Source of the DNA: Hyphomicrobiales bacterium | Lineage (GTDB): Bacteria > Pseudomonadota > Alphaproteobacteria > Rhizobiales > Rhizobiaceae | Direction: 5' to 3' | Length of the DNA stretch: 57,212 nt | Assembly (NCBI GenBank): GCA_900471605.1 | Contig: UCEY01000009.1 | Coordinates: 228,323-285,534, forward strand | In this document: piece after piece, positions 23,172 to 32,080 of the stretch | Layout: every line of letters begins with the position of its first letter | Position numbering within the stretch: position 1 is the stretch's first letter | The notes under the pieces: generated by a model | What the model was told of the DNA's origin: nothing | What the model saw: the letters and a program-made list of their open reading frames with translations, nothing else | The model's database searches: none | Made by a program: the position numbers and the translations under genes

Positions 23172-24113
23172 CTACTGGTAAAAGCGGTAGCCTTCGGTGA
23201 TTTCGGCGCTGAGCTGGTTGTTGCGGCTGACGAAATCCTCCAGGAATTCGTGCAGGCCCTGGTCCATGATGTCGGAGATCGAGCCGCGCTTCAGCGTCGA
23301 GCGGATCGCCGCCGCCGTCTCGTGGGCCTTCAGCCGCTCGTCATAGGTCTGCGCCAGATAGTCCAGATTGCTGGTGATCTTCTCGTAGCAATAGGCCAGC
23401 GACCGCGGCATCTGCACTTTCAGGATCAGGAAGTCGGCGATGTTGGCGGACTGGTACTCGCCGTCATAGACCCAGCCGTAGGAACGGTGGGCCGAGACCG
23501 AGCGCAGGATCGATTCCCATTGGAAATTGTCGAGCGCCGAACCCACCTGGCTGACGGCCGGCAGGAGCACGTAATATTTCACGTCGAGGATGCGGCTCGT
23601 ATTGTCGGCGCGTTCGATGAAGGTGCCGATGCGCGAGAAATTGTAGAGGTCGTTCCGCAGCATCGAGCCGTGGAAGGCGCCGCGGATCAGGCCGCAGCGA
23701 TGCTTGATGACGTCGATCAGCTCCGGCAGGTCGGCGGGCTTGAGCTTGCGGGCGAGCCGGGCCTTGAGGTCGAGCCAGGCTTCGTTGGTGGCCTCCCAGG
23801 TCTCGCGGGTCAGCGCGGTGCGCACCATTCGGGCGTTGTTGCGGCCCCATTCGATGCAGGACATGACGCTGGACGGGTTGGACGTGTCGCGCAGCAGGTA
23901 GTCGATCGCATCCGCGGCCGTCAGTTCGGCATGCACTTCCGAATAGGCCTCGCGCACGCCCGCGCTTTCCAGTACCCCGTGCCAGTCCTCGTCGGAGGAG
24001 CCGGCGCGGGTCAGCGACACGCGCAGGCCCGCATCGACGAGGCGGGCGATATTCTCGGCCCGCTCGATATAGCGGAACATCCAGTAAAGGCCGTTTGCAG
24101 TTCTTCCGAGCAT
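23172..24113 (-). CDS. Alpha-E (DUF403) protein
   Basis: A 313-aa all-helical protein beginning MLGRTANGLYWMFRYIERAENIARLVDAG, the classic DUF403/alpha-E start. Further family stretches: SNPSSVMSCIEWGRNNARMVRTALT and SRIGTFIERADNTSRILDVKYY. No catalytic residues are known for this family; it always accompanies the DUF404/407 ATP-grasp and usually a transglutaminase. The ATP-grasp gene ends 12 bases upstream and the transglutaminase starts 27 bases downstream, so the three form an operon. Confidence 0.9.
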   Translation of the reverse strand: MLGRTANGLYWMFRYIERAENIARLVDAGLRVSLTRAGSSDEDWHGVLESAGVREAYSEVHAELTAADAIDYLLRDTSNPSSVMSCIEWGRNNARMVRTALTRETWEATNEAWLDLKARLARKLKPADLPELIDVIKHRCGLIRGAFHGSMLRNDLYNFSRIGTFIERADNTSRILDVKYYVLLPAVSQVGSALDNFQWESILRSVSAHRSYGWVYDGEYQSANIADFLILKVQMPRSLAYCYEKITSNLDYLAQTYDERLKAHETAAAIRSTLKRGSISDIMDQGLHEFLEDFVSRNNQLSAEITEGYRFYQ

Positions 24114-24125
24114 GTCTCTACGACC

Positions 24126-25562
24126 TCAATCTTCCAGTACCCAGGTGTCCTTGGTGCCGCCGCCCTGGCTGGAATTGACCACCAGCGAACCCTGTTTCAG
24201 GGCGACGCGGGTCAACCCGCCGGGGATGATCTTCACCTTGTCGGAGACGAGCACATAGGGGCGCAGGTCGACGTGGCGCGGCGCGATCCCCTTGTTGACG
24301 AAGATCGGCACGGTGGACAAAGCCAGCGTCGGCTGGGCGATGTAGTTGGCGGGCTTGGCCGCCAGCTTTTCGGCAAATTCGGTGCGTTCCTTCTTCGTCG
24401 CCGTCGGGCCGACCAGCATGCCGTAGCCGCCGGACCCGTGCACTTCCTTGATGACCAGTTCCTCGATGTGCTCCAGCACGTATTTGAGGCTGTCCGGCTC
24501 CGAACAGCGCCAGGTCGGCACGTTTTCGAGCAGTGCCTTGCGGCCGGTATAGAACTCGACGATCTCAGGCATGTAGGAATAGATCGCCTTGTCGTCGGAA
24601 ATACCGGTACCGGGCGCATTGGCGATCGTGATGTTGCCGGCCCGGTAGACATCCATGATGCCTGGAATGCCGAGCGCCGAATCGGCCCGGAAGGTGAGGG
24701 GATCGAGAAAATCGTCGTCGACGCGGCGGTAGAGCACGTCGATCGCCTCGTAGCCGCGTGTCGTGCGCATCTTGACGCGTCCGTCGATGACGCGCAGGTC
24801 GGCGCCCTCGACCAGTTCCACGCCCATCTGGTCGGCAAGGAACGAATGTTCGTAATAGGCCGAGTTGAAGATGCCCGGCGTCAGGACCGCGACGCGCGGC
24901 TTGCCCTTGCAGCCCGGAGGCGCGAGCGAGGCGAGCGACTGGCGCAGCAGCCGCGGATAGTCCTCGACCCGCTGCACCTTGTTCAGCGTGAAGAGTTCCG
25001 GGAACATCTGCATCATGGTTTCCCGGTTTTCCAGCATGTAGGAAACACCGGACGGCGTGCGGGCATTATCCTCCAGCACGTAGAACTGGTCCTCGCCGGT
25101 GCGCACGATGTCGGTGCCGACGATATGGGTGTAGACGCCGCCGGGCGGCTTGAAGCCGATCATTTCCGGCAGGAAGGCGACGTTCCTCTCGATCAGTTCG
25201 CGGGGGATGCGGCCCGCCTTGATGATCTCCTGCTTGTGGTAGATGTCGTCGAGAAAGGCATTGAGCGCCAGGACCCGCTGCTCGATGCCCTGCGCGAGCT
25301 TGCGCCATTCACGGGCAGAAATGATGCGGGGGATGATGTCGAAGGGGATAAGCTTTTCGGAACTGTCCGCGTGTCCGTAGACTGCGAAGGTGATGCCTGT
25401 CTTTCTGAATATGTTTTCCGCATCCTGGGTCTTGCGGATCAGGTGCGCAGCGTCCTGACTGGCATACCATTCGTGATAGGTCTTGTATGGCGGTCGCGGA
25501 TTGTTGTCCGCAGTCAACATTTCATCAAATGCCAATGGCGCGTTCCCTTGTTTTCCTGCCAT
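24126..25562 (-). CDS. Circularly permuted ATP-grasp protein (DUF404/DUF407)
   Basis: About 478 aa. Family landmarks: FDEMLTADNNPRPPYKTYHEWY at the N-terminus, ITFAVYGHADSSEKLIPFDIIPR near 55-80, a REL.ERNVAFLPEM segment, VYTHIVGTDIVRTGEDQFYVLEDN near 155-175, and KEVHGSGGYGMLVGP near 385. These are the split ATP-grasp motifs expected to activate a carboxylate by phosphorylation and join it to an amine. First gene of the cassette. No start has a good ribosome site; 25562 (MAGKQG) is my choice and 25589 or 25523 are possible. Confidence 0.88.
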   Translation of the reverse strand: MAGKQGNAPLAFDEMLTADNNPRPPYKTYHEWYASQDAAHLIRKTQDAENIFRKTGITFAVYGHADSSEKLIPFDIIPRIISAREWRKLAQGIEQRVLALNAFLDDIYHKQEIIKAGRIPRELIERNVAFLPEMIGFKPPGGVYTHIVGTDIVRTGEDQFYVLEDNARTPSGVSYMLENRETMMQMFPELFTLNKVQRVEDYPRLLRQSLASLAPPGCKGKPRVAVLTPGIFNSAYYEHSFLADQMGVELVEGADLRVIDGRVKMRTTRGYEAIDVLYRRVDDDFLDPLTFRADSALGIPGIMDVYRAGNITIANAPGTGISDDKAIYSYMPEIVEFYTGRKALLENVPTWRCSEPDSLKYVLEHIEELVIKEVHGSGGYGMLVGPTATKKERTEFAEKLAAKPANYIAQPTLALSTVPIFVNKGIAPRHVDLRPYVLVSDKVKIIPGGLTRVALKQGSLVVNSSQGGGTKDTWVLED

Positions 25563-25992
25563 TTGAGTACAACGCTGAAGGCAATGCAAGAACTGTGCGC
25601 AATTGGCCGAAAAGAATTCTGCGCGGTGAAAAAAGCGAGGTTCGAACCGTCCCGTGCCAATAGATGCGCCGATTCAGGCGCTCGGCCAGCTCCCCGCTTC
25701 GGGACGAGCTGGAACGGCCTTCTGCCCTGAAAAACATCAGCTGCCCAAGCTCTGTTCAAATGCTGCCGGCCGGCATCCATTCAGCCCGCTGTTTGCGGGA
25801 GGGGCGGGGCCGAGAAACCGCCGAATCTGCTGCTTGACAGAATTTCGGCTGTTCCGCATAAAGACCCCGGACGTGCGAAAGTCACGGCCCGGTAGGTAGT
25901 CCGGGTGGCGCTTTGCGTTCGTATAAGGGTTCGCTCATGGTGAGCGGGCACATCCTGTACGTCCTTTTCCGATGGCGGAAGAGGAGCGTCCC
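25563..25992. other. Intergenic region with short palindrome
   Basis: About 430 bases between divergent genes (ATP-grasp cassette and FAD monooxygenase). I see no gene: the open frames are Arg/Gly/Pro-rich without ribosome sites. A perfect CGCTCA-TGG-TGAGCG palindrome at 25932-25946, about 47 bases before the monooxygenase start, could be an operator. Confidence 0.5.
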
Positions 25993-27279
25993 ATGCCTAA
26001 GCTGAAAGTTATTGTCGTCGGTGCCGGCCTCGGCGGCCTTTGCCTTGCTCAGATGCTGCGTCGCGCCGATATCGAGGTTGAAATCTTCGAACGCGATGCC
26101 GGCCCCTGGGCCCGCCAGCAGGGTTATCGCCTGCATATCGATCGGGATGGGGTGAATGCTCTCAGGGAAGTCCTGCCCGACGATCTCTACCGGCTGTTCG
26201 AAGCGACCGCGATGCGGCCCTTGCCGTTCACGACGATCGTCGATACCGGCCTGAAGGAATTGCGGCGGATGCCGAGTGGTGGCCCGGACAGGGCGCCGCG
26301 GCACTGGCTTGCGGAGGGCGATCCGCAGCATGTCAATGTCGATCGCACCACCTTGCGGCATATTCTTCTGACCGGGCTGCAGGATGTCTGCCGCTTCGGC
26401 GCCCGGATGCTGCGTTATGAAACGGATGCCGAAGGGGTGACCGCCGTGTTTTCCGACGGCAGCACCGCGCGGGGAGACATTCTGGTCGGTGCCGACGGGA
26501 TACGCTCCGCGGTGCGGCGGCAACGCCTCCCCGAGGCGCGGATCGTGGATACCGGAGTGCGCGCCATCTACGGCCGCATTCCGATCGAGCGGGTTCGCCA
26601 CCTGCTGCCCGGGCAGGTTCTGGGTGACGTCTTCACTGTCGCGTCCGACGCTCGCCGGGTGTTCTTCGGACTGGGGCCGGTGGTTTTCCCGAACCGTCCC
26701 GATGTCGCCTCCGGCCGGATCGCTCCGCAGGCGGGTCTTTCCAGCCAGGAGGACTATGTCGTCTGCATCGTCGGCGGTCGCCGGGAATATTTCCCCGGTG
26801 ACGGTGCCATGCCGCGGGAGGCCGGCGGCCCGGCGCTTCAGGCGCTTTCGATCGGGATGCTGGATGATTGGCCGGAGGCGGCCGGGACTATCCTTGCCCA
26901 CGGAGATCCGTCCTCCTTCTTCGCGATCGAGATGCACACGAGCGTACCATGCGATCTCGAGGAGACTTTTCGTGTGACGCTTCTCGGGGATGCCATCCAT
27001 GTGATGACGCCGACGCTCGGACGAGGGGCAAACGTCGCCATGCGCGACGCGGCGTTGCTCGGACATGCGATCGTCGCCGTCGAGCGCGGCGAGGTCGGTC
27101 TTGCGCTCGCACTCAACGCCTATGAGCGGGAGATGACCGATTATGGTTTCAGCGTGGTGCGCGAGTCGGCTGCCATGGGGCAAAGGCTGATGGGGCAGGA
27201 TCCGCTTCCGGCGCAACGATCGCACCGCGTCGCCTTTCTCAAGCGGCGTTCATTGCAGCCATCAGTTTTTCTGCTTTGA
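25993..27279 (+). CDS. FAD-dependent aromatic monooxygenase (PHBH/UbiH fold)
   Basis: A 428-aa flavin monooxygenase. The FAD ADP-binding motif VVGAGLGGLCLAQML is at residues about 7-21, the DG motif DILVGADGIRSAVRR near 159-173, and the GD motif LLGDAIHVMTPTLGRGANVAMRDA near 329-352. Such enzymes hydroxylate aromatic or polyketide-like substrates with NAD(P)H and O2; the TetX/salicylate-hydroxylase-like subgroup is plausible but not decided. Start at 25993 is set by GAGGAG and by the GXGXXG motif starting soon after. It heads a plus-strand group with a DMT exporter and an SDR, which might together form a detoxification set. Confidence 0.84.
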   Translation: MPKLKVIVVGAGLGGLCLAQMLRRADIEVEIFERDAGPWARQQGYRLHIDRDGVNALREVLPDDLYRLFEATAMRPLPFTTIVDTGLKELRRMPSGGPDRAPRHWLAEGDPQHVNVDRTTLRHILLTGLQDVCRFGARMLRYETDAEGVTAVFSDGSTARGDILVGADGIRSAVRRQRLPEARIVDTGVRAIYGRIPIERVRHLLPGQVLGDVFTVASDARRVFFGLGPVVFPNRPDVASGRIAPQAGLSSQEDYVVCIVGGRREYFPGDGAMPREAGGPALQALSIGMLDDWPEAAGTILAHGDPSSFFAIEMHTSVPCDLEETFRVTLLGDAIHVMTPTLGRGANVAMRDAALLGHAIVAVERGEVGLALALNAYEREMTDYGFSVVRESAAMGQRLMGQDPLPAQRSHRVAFLKRRSLQPSVFLL

Positions 27280-27345
27280 CGCATGCCCGGACAGGCAATA
27301 AGCAGGCGGCTTCCTCCTAGAAACAGCGATGCCGGAAATGCCATC

Positions 27346-28218
27346 ATGCTCGATCGTCTGGCTCCGGCCCTCTTCGTCCTCCTCTGGTCCACGGGCTGGA
27401 TCGTCGCGAAATATGCGGCGAAACATGCCGATCCGCTGACGTTCCTGGCCGGGCGCCATGCGCTCGCTGCAGCGGCTTTTTTCGTCGTCTGCCTGATCAC
27501 CCGGGCGAAATGGCCGAGGAGCCGTGTCCAGATCGGGCACGCGATGTTCTCCGGCGTTTTCCTGCACGGGCTTTACCTTGCCGGCGTCTGGTATGCGATC
27601 GGGCAGGGCGTGCCGGCCGGCCTTTCCGGCATCATCGCCGGGCTGCAACCGCTCCTGACCGCCATGGTCGCGCCGCTTTTCCTCGGCGAGCGCCTCAAGC
27701 CCCTGCAGAAGGTCGGCCTGGCGCTCGGCTTCGCCGGCATTCTGCTCGCGATCTCGCCGCAGCTTCTCGACGTCTTCGAACGCGGGCTGGCCGGACTTGC
27801 GGTTCCGGTGCTGATCAACCTCGTTGCCATGACGTCGGTCACCTACGGCACGCTCTATCAGAAGCGCCACCTACAGGAGGGCGACCTGTTCTCGATTGCC
27901 ACGCTGCAATTCGTCGGCGCACTGGCCGTCACGATCCCGCTGGCGCTCGCTCTTGAAAACCTGCGCTTCGACTGGACCCACGAGGCGGTCTTCGCCATGG
28001 GCTGGTCGGTTTTCGGCCTGTCGATGGGCGCTGTCGGCCTGCTGCTCTACCTCATCCGCCGCGGGCAGGTGTCGCGTGCCGCCTCGCTCATCTATCTGAT
28101 GCCGCCGGTCGTGGCGATCGAGGCGGCCATCCTGTTCGGCGAACCGCTGACCTGGCCGATGATCGTCGGCACGGTGATCGTGGTCGCAGGCGTCTACATG
28201 GTGAACCGGAAGGCTTGA
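27346..28218 (+). CDS. EamA/DMT-family transporter
   Basis: A 290-aa inner-membrane protein with ten predicted helices in two EamA repeats. The first starts LAPALFVLLWSTGWIVAKYAA; the second begins near residue 145 (LINLVAMTSVTYGTLYQKRH). The AIGQGVPAGLSGIIAGLQPLLTA and LGERLKPLQKVGLALGFAGI segments are diagnostic. Drug/metabolite exporters of this type efflux amino acids, metabolites or toxins; the substrate is unknown. The start at 27346 lacks a strong ribosome site, but the frame upstream is not protein-like. It lies 66 bases after the monooxygenase. Confidence 0.86.
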   Translation: MLDRLAPALFVLLWSTGWIVAKYAAKHADPLTFLAGRHALAAAAFFVVCLITRAKWPRSRVQIGHAMFSGVFLHGLYLAGVWYAIGQGVPAGLSGIIAGLQPLLTAMVAPLFLGERLKPLQKVGLALGFAGILLAISPQLLDVFERGLAGLAVPVLINLVAMTSVTYGTLYQKRHLQEGDLFSIATLQFVGALAVTIPLALALENLRFDWTHEAVFAMGWSVFGLSMGAVGLLLYLIRRGQVSRAASLIYLMPPVVAIEAAILFGEPLTWPMIVGTVIVVAGVYMVNRKA

Positions 28219-28305
28219 GGGCGTTTTTCGCCCGGTCAGGAAACGGGTGTCGGCGGGAGCCGGGCAGTCATAGACAGCGGATGTAAACCCAACAGGAGCT
28301 ACATC

Positions 28306-29049
28306 ATGCTGACCAACAAGGTTGCCATCGTCACCGGCGCATCCAGCGGCATCGGCCGCGCCGCCGCCCTTCTTTTCGCCCGGGAGGGCGCGGCTGTCGT
28401 TGCCAATGCGCGAGGCGAGGCAGAACTGCTGAAGCTTGTTTCCGAGATCGAGGCGGCCGGCGGCCATGCGGTCGCCGTGGCGGGCGATGTCGCAGACGAG
28501 GAGACCCACCGGAGATTGCTCGACGCCGCGCTTGGCCGGTTCGGCGGTCTCGACATCGCCCTGAACAATGCCGGCACGGTCGGGCCCTACAAGCCGCTCG
28601 GGGAGGTGACGCGACAGGAGTGGCAGGATACCGTGACCGCCAACCTCACGAGCGCCTTCCTCGGTGCTCGCTCGCAGATCCCGGCCATGCTCGAACGCGG
28701 CGGCGGATCGATCATCTTCACCTCCACCTTCGTCGGCACCAGCGTCGGCATTCCTGGCATGGGCGCCTATGGCGCATCCAAGGCCGGAATCATGGGTCTG
28801 GTGAAGGGGATTACCGCCGACTACGGCGCGCGCGGGATACGCGCCAATGCGCTGCTGCCCGGCGGCACCGACACTCCTATGGCCGGCGATGCGGCACAGA
28901 AGGAATGGGCTGCGGGTCTGCACGCCCTCAAGCGTATCGCCCAGCCCGAGGAAATCGCCCGGGCGGCACTGTTCCTGGCGAGCCCGATGGCGAGCTTCGT
29001 GGCCGGGTCGGCGCTCTTTGCCGACGGAGGGAACGCCGCGGTCAAATGA
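28306..29049 (+). CDS. Short-chain dehydrogenase/reductase
   Basis: A 247-aa classical SDR. Cofactor motif TGASSGIG at residues 10-17, NNAG at 87-90, catalytic Ser140 (FTSTFVG), Tyr155 and Lys159 (YGASKAG). The PGGTDTPMAG loop and the terminal FADGGNAAVK are typical. An Asn-Ala-Arg after the second strand (VVANARGE) suggests NADP(H) preference. AGGAG lies upstream of the ATG. Substrate unknown. It ends at a strong bidirectional terminator shared with the convergent DEAD-box helicase gene. Confidence 0.87.
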   Translation: MLTNKVAIVTGASSGIGRAAALLFAREGAAVVANARGEAELLKLVSEIEAAGGHAVAVAGDVADEETHRRLLDAALGRFGGLDIALNNAGTVGPYKPLGEVTRQEWQDTVTANLTSAFLGARSQIPAMLERGGGSIIFTSTFVGTSVGIPGMGAYGASKAGIMGLVKGITADYGARGIRANALLPGGTDTPMAGDAAQKEWAAGLHALKRIAQPEEIARAALFLASPMASFVAGSALFADGGNAAVK

Positions 29050-29053
29050 CAAA

Positions 29054-29079
29054 AAAGAGGCCGCGTGAGCGGCCTCTTT
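29054..29079. terminator. Bidirectional terminator, SDR / DEAD-box helicase
   Basis: AAAGAGGCCGC / GCGGCCTCTTT, 11-bp perfect stem with a GTGA loop, preceded by an A run and followed by CTCTTTGTTTT. Fits both converging genes. Confidence 0.88.
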
Positions 29080-29118
29080 CTCTTTGTTTTGTTGTGCTTA
29101 CGCCGTTGCTGGCTCTGC

Positions 29119-30852
29119 TTACGCCGGACGGCGCTTGCGGCCCTGCTGGCCGCCGTTGCGGTTGTCGTTGCCGAACTTCACCGGGCCGCGGTTGTCGCCG
29201 TTTGCCGGGCGGGCCTGGCCGCCGTTATGCGCCTTGCGCTGGGCGCCCGGTTCATGGGCGCCATGTGCCGCGTGGGCAGCCGGAGCACCATTGCCCTTGC
29301 GGTGGTCGTTGCGGGCCGGACGGCCTTCGCCGTTCTTCATCCCATCCTGGGGTCCGAACTGCTTCTTGGCCGGGCGGAAATCCGACGTGGTCGCCAGGTC
29401 GTTGTCGGCTTCGAAGCGCGGGGCTTCCTCGCCGCGACGCTGGCCGCGGAAATCGTCATTGCGGCGGTTGTCGCGCTGCGGACGGTCACCATGGGGACGA
29501 TCGCCGTGCGGGCGGGCCGGGCGTGCGGGGCGATCTCCACCCTCGGCGCCGTCGGCAGCGAAAAACGGCTTGCGGGCCGGACGTTCGCGACGCTCAGGAC
29601 GGCCTTCGCCCTGCGGACGGCCTTCGCCGCCATGACCGCGACCCTGGCCATTGCCGCCACGGCCGCGATTTGCGCCGCCGCGGTTGTTGCCGCCGCCACG
29701 CGACGGACGGCCCATGCCTTCCGGACGCTGGCCGGATGCGGTGGTGATCTCGATGCCCATCAGCTTCTCGATATCGCGCAGCAGGCCGGTTTCGTCCGTG
29801 GCGCAGAAGGCGATGGCGATGCCGTCGCGGCCGGCACGCGCGGTACGGCCGATACGGTGCACGTAGGCGTCCGGCACTTCCGGCAGGTCGTAGTTGAAGA
29901 CATGCGTGACGCCGGGAATATCGATGCCGCGGGCAGCGACGTCGGTCGCCACCAGAACGCGGATCTCGTTGTCACGGAAGGCCTTGAGGGCGCGTTCGCG
30001 CTGGCCCTGGCTCTTGTTGCCGTGGATCGAGGCGACCTTGAAGCCGATATGCTCGAGATGCTTGGAAAGCTTCTCGGCGCCGTGCTTGGTGCGCAGGAAA
30101 ACCATGGCGCGGCCATCCGGGTTCTCTTCGAGCGACTTCTTGAGAAGATCGGTCTTGTCGTTCTTGCCGGCGACGAAATGGACGAACTGTTCGACCTTGT
30201 CGGCGGCCTTGCCCGGAGGCGTGACGGAGACCTGGACCGGATCCTTCAGGAAGTCGGCGGCAAGATCGGCGATCGCCTTCGGCATGGTGGCCGAGAAGAG
30301 CAGGGTCTGGCGTCGGGCCGGGACCATTTTCGAAATCTTGCGCAGGTCGTGGATGAAGCCGAGGTCGAGCATCTGGTCGGCTTCGTCGAGCACCAGGTAA
30401 CGGACCGTGGTCAGGCCGATGGCGCGGCGGGCGACGAGGTCGAGCAGGCGACCGGGGGTCGCGACGAGGATGTCGGTGCCTTTTTCAAGCTGCAGCTGCT
30501 GCTTGTTGATCGAAGCGCCGCCGACCACTGCATTGATCTTCAGCGGCGTGTTGCGGACATAGCTTTTCAGGTTGACAGCGATCTGGTTGACCAGTTCGCG
30601 GGTGGGCGCAAGGATAAGCGTCCGGGTGGTGCGGTTGTCGGGGCGCTTCTGCTCCTTGAGGAGCATTTCGATCAGGGGGAGACCGAAGGCGGCGGTCTTG
30701 CCGGTGCCGGTCTGGGCGAGGCCGATCATGTCGCGGCCTTCGAGAAGCTGGGGGATCGCCTGGGCCTGAATAGGGGTGGGCGTCTCGTAACCAAGCGCAA
30801 ACAGGGTGGCTACGAGCTGCTTGGTGAGGCCAAGCTCATGGAAATTCGTCAA
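29119..30852 (-). CDS. DEAD-box ATP-dependent RNA helicase (RhlE-like)
   Basis: A 577-aa RNA helicase. Q motif and motif I (AQTGTGKTAAFGLP near 45-58), motif II VLDEADQMLDLG near 152-163, motif III FSATMP, and motif VI HRIGRTARAGRDG near 325-337. From about residue 370 the tail is a long low-complexity region of Gly, Arg, Asn, Gln and His repeats (NNRGGANRGRGG, GDRPHGDRP) that binds RNA and may drive condensate formation. The AQTGTGK start and basic tail are RhlE/CsdA-like. Such helicases act in ribosome assembly and cold adaptation; the 300-plus bases upstream may be a long regulated leader. Confidence 0.92.
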   Translation of the reverse strand: MTNFHELGLTKQLVATLFALGYETPTPIQAQAIPQLLEGRDMIGLAQTGTGKTAAFGLPLIEMLLKEQKRPDNRTTRTLILAPTRELVNQIAVNLKSYVRNTPLKINAVVGGASINKQQLQLEKGTDILVATPGRLLDLVARRAIGLTTVRYLVLDEADQMLDLGFIHDLRKISKMVPARRQTLLFSATMPKAIADLAADFLKDPVQVSVTPPGKAADKVEQFVHFVAGKNDKTDLLKKSLEENPDGRAMVFLRTKHGAEKLSKHLEHIGFKVASIHGNKSQGQRERALKAFRDNEIRVLVATDVAARGIDIPGVTHVFNYDLPEVPDAYVHRIGRTARAGRDGIAIAFCATDETGLLRDIEKLMGIEITTASGQRPEGMGRPSRGGGNNRGGANRGRGGNGQGRGHGGEGRPQGEGRPERRERPARKPFFAADGAEGGDRPARPARPHGDRPHGDRPQRDNRRNDDFRGQRRGEEAPRFEADNDLATTSDFRPAKKQFGPQDGMKNGEGRPARNDHRKGNGAPAAHAAHGAHEPGAQRKAHNGGQARPANGDNRGPVKFGNDNRNGGQQGRKRRPA

Positions 30853-31199
30853 GTCGAATACCTTTTCGGGGCGCCAAAAGCGTATCGCCGGGCTGGCACC
30901 ATGCCGTCCGGTCTGCCTTTGGCGTCAAGAACCCCGCGTGAAGTGGGAACTTGCAAGTTGGAAATTGCTCTCCAGCGCTTAAACCCTCCGGGATCGAGGG
31001 CGATCTATCTTTGCGCCTTGTTCCTTCTTCGCGGTTGTCTCTAAGACGCGGGCCAACTCACGCGGCGGCCGGAAGGTGAAAGCTGAGGCGCATTTGGTGG
31101 TTTTCCGGGCAAAAGTCAAGCAGATGTTTCGCAATCGCGAAATGGAGCGGCCTTCGGGCGCGGTCCGAAACAGCGCCCGAACGCGATTTCAAATGCAAA
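30853..31199. other. Leader region of the DEAD-box helicase; no gene seen
   Basis: About 350 bases between the helicase start and the terminator of the next minus-strand gene. Open frames here are shadows without ribosome sites. Long 5' leaders are common for cold-induced DEAD-box helicases, but I see no named RNA element. Confidence 0.4.
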
Positions 31200-31232
31200 G
31201 AGCCCGCCTCCGCCGGTGGCGGAAGCGGGCTC
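31200..31232 (-). terminator. Terminator of glycine-zipper secreted protein gene
   Basis: GAGCCCGCCTCCGCC / GGCGGAAGCGGGCTC, 15-bp stem with one G-U pair and a GGT loop, 24 bases after the gene end at 31256; the tail on the minus strand reads TTTGCATTT. Confidence 0.72.
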
Positions 31233-31255
31233 GATTTCATTTTTCGGATCCCCGA

Positions 31256-31612
31256 TCAGCGTGAGCAGACCTCGACGCGATAGGGCTCGCCATAACGGTT
31301 GCGGCGCCATTCGAGTTCGCAGACCGGCGGATAGTCGCGATAATAGGCGCGGCGGTAATAAACCGGCGGCGGGGGCGGGGGAGCGTAGTCGTATTCCGGC
31401 TCCACATATTCGGGCTCGGCATAGGCGGGCCGCTGCGATCCGGCGATGATCGCGCCGCCGATGATGCCGCCGGCAAGGCCTGCGGCCACGCCCGGCCAGA
31501 CGTTGCGATGGTGGCGGTCGCGGGCTTCGGCCGCCGGAGCGGTCACCGTCAGGGCGCCCGCTACGGACAGTGCGACGAGGCCAAGTGATATCGTCTTTCT
31601 CAATGCCGACAT
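31256..31612 (-). CDS. Secreted glycine-zipper protein
   Basis: A 118-aa exported protein. Signal peptide residues 1 to about 30 (MSALRKTISLGLVALSVAGALTVTAPAAEA). Then a glycine zipper AAGLAGGIIGGAIIAGS near 43-59, a Tyr/Pro/Glu-rich linker (EPEYVEPEYDYAPPPPPPVYYRR) and a C-terminal half with two cysteines (PPVCELEWRRNRYG ... VEVCSR). The zipper suggests insertion in or contact with a membrane; the C-terminal two-cysteine segment resembles the ends of many small Rhizobiales envelope proteins. A second protein of the same layout is at 36725. Function unknown. Confidence 0.78.
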   Translation of the reverse strand: MSALRKTISLGLVALSVAGALTVTAPAAEARDRHHRNVWPGVAAGLAGGIIGGAIIAGSQRPAYAEPEYVEPEYDYAPPPPPPVYYRRAYYRDYPPVCELEWRRNRYGEPYRVEVCSR

Positions 31613-32080
31613 GTTTTTTCCTTTCCCTTTTTGTCCTCAAGGGGTGCAAAAATGGTCGCGCCGAAACGCGGCAGATTGATGAAGACGATTTCCCAATAGT
31701 CTGAACGGACATTCAGCTTGGTGCCGCCTTCGGTTGATTTTCGTCAAGTCTGAGCAATCGCTAATGGATATTGCGGCGAAATCGTGGCGGCAATGTGGAA
31801 AAGACTTGACGTCGCCCTCTCTGCCTAAGTCTCGGATTTTGTGTTCCGATCGCGCTTCGGTCAGCCGCAGACGGCGCGGCAGGGACGAAGTTGAGAATGT
31901 CGGCATTCGACCTCAGGCTGTGGTCTCGGGCGAATGCCGGCGCCTATGATTGACAAATGCCAGAAATGACAAGTCGTACTGTTTCAACAACACGATGTTA
32001 ACACCCGCTATGGTGTTATCAGTCGATTGGGGAAAAACGAATCGAGCCGGGTATCGGCCGGCACGAAGGAGCGGGGGAAG
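31613..32080. promoter_or_regulatory. Divergent control region with palindrome
   Basis: Gap between the glycine-zipper gene (-) and the hybrid kinase (+). No gene seen. A 7-bp-arm palindrome TAACACC-N6-GGTGTTA at 31999-32018 lies 63 bases before the kinase start, with TTGACAAATGCC at 31951 as a possible -35 region. Operator function is inferred. Confidence 0.45.

Noticed and set aside
23166..25730. 854-aa plus-strand open frame opposite the alpha-E and ATP-grasp genes
   Set aside because: Antisense shadow: no motif, biased composition; the opposite strand has two intact conserved genes.
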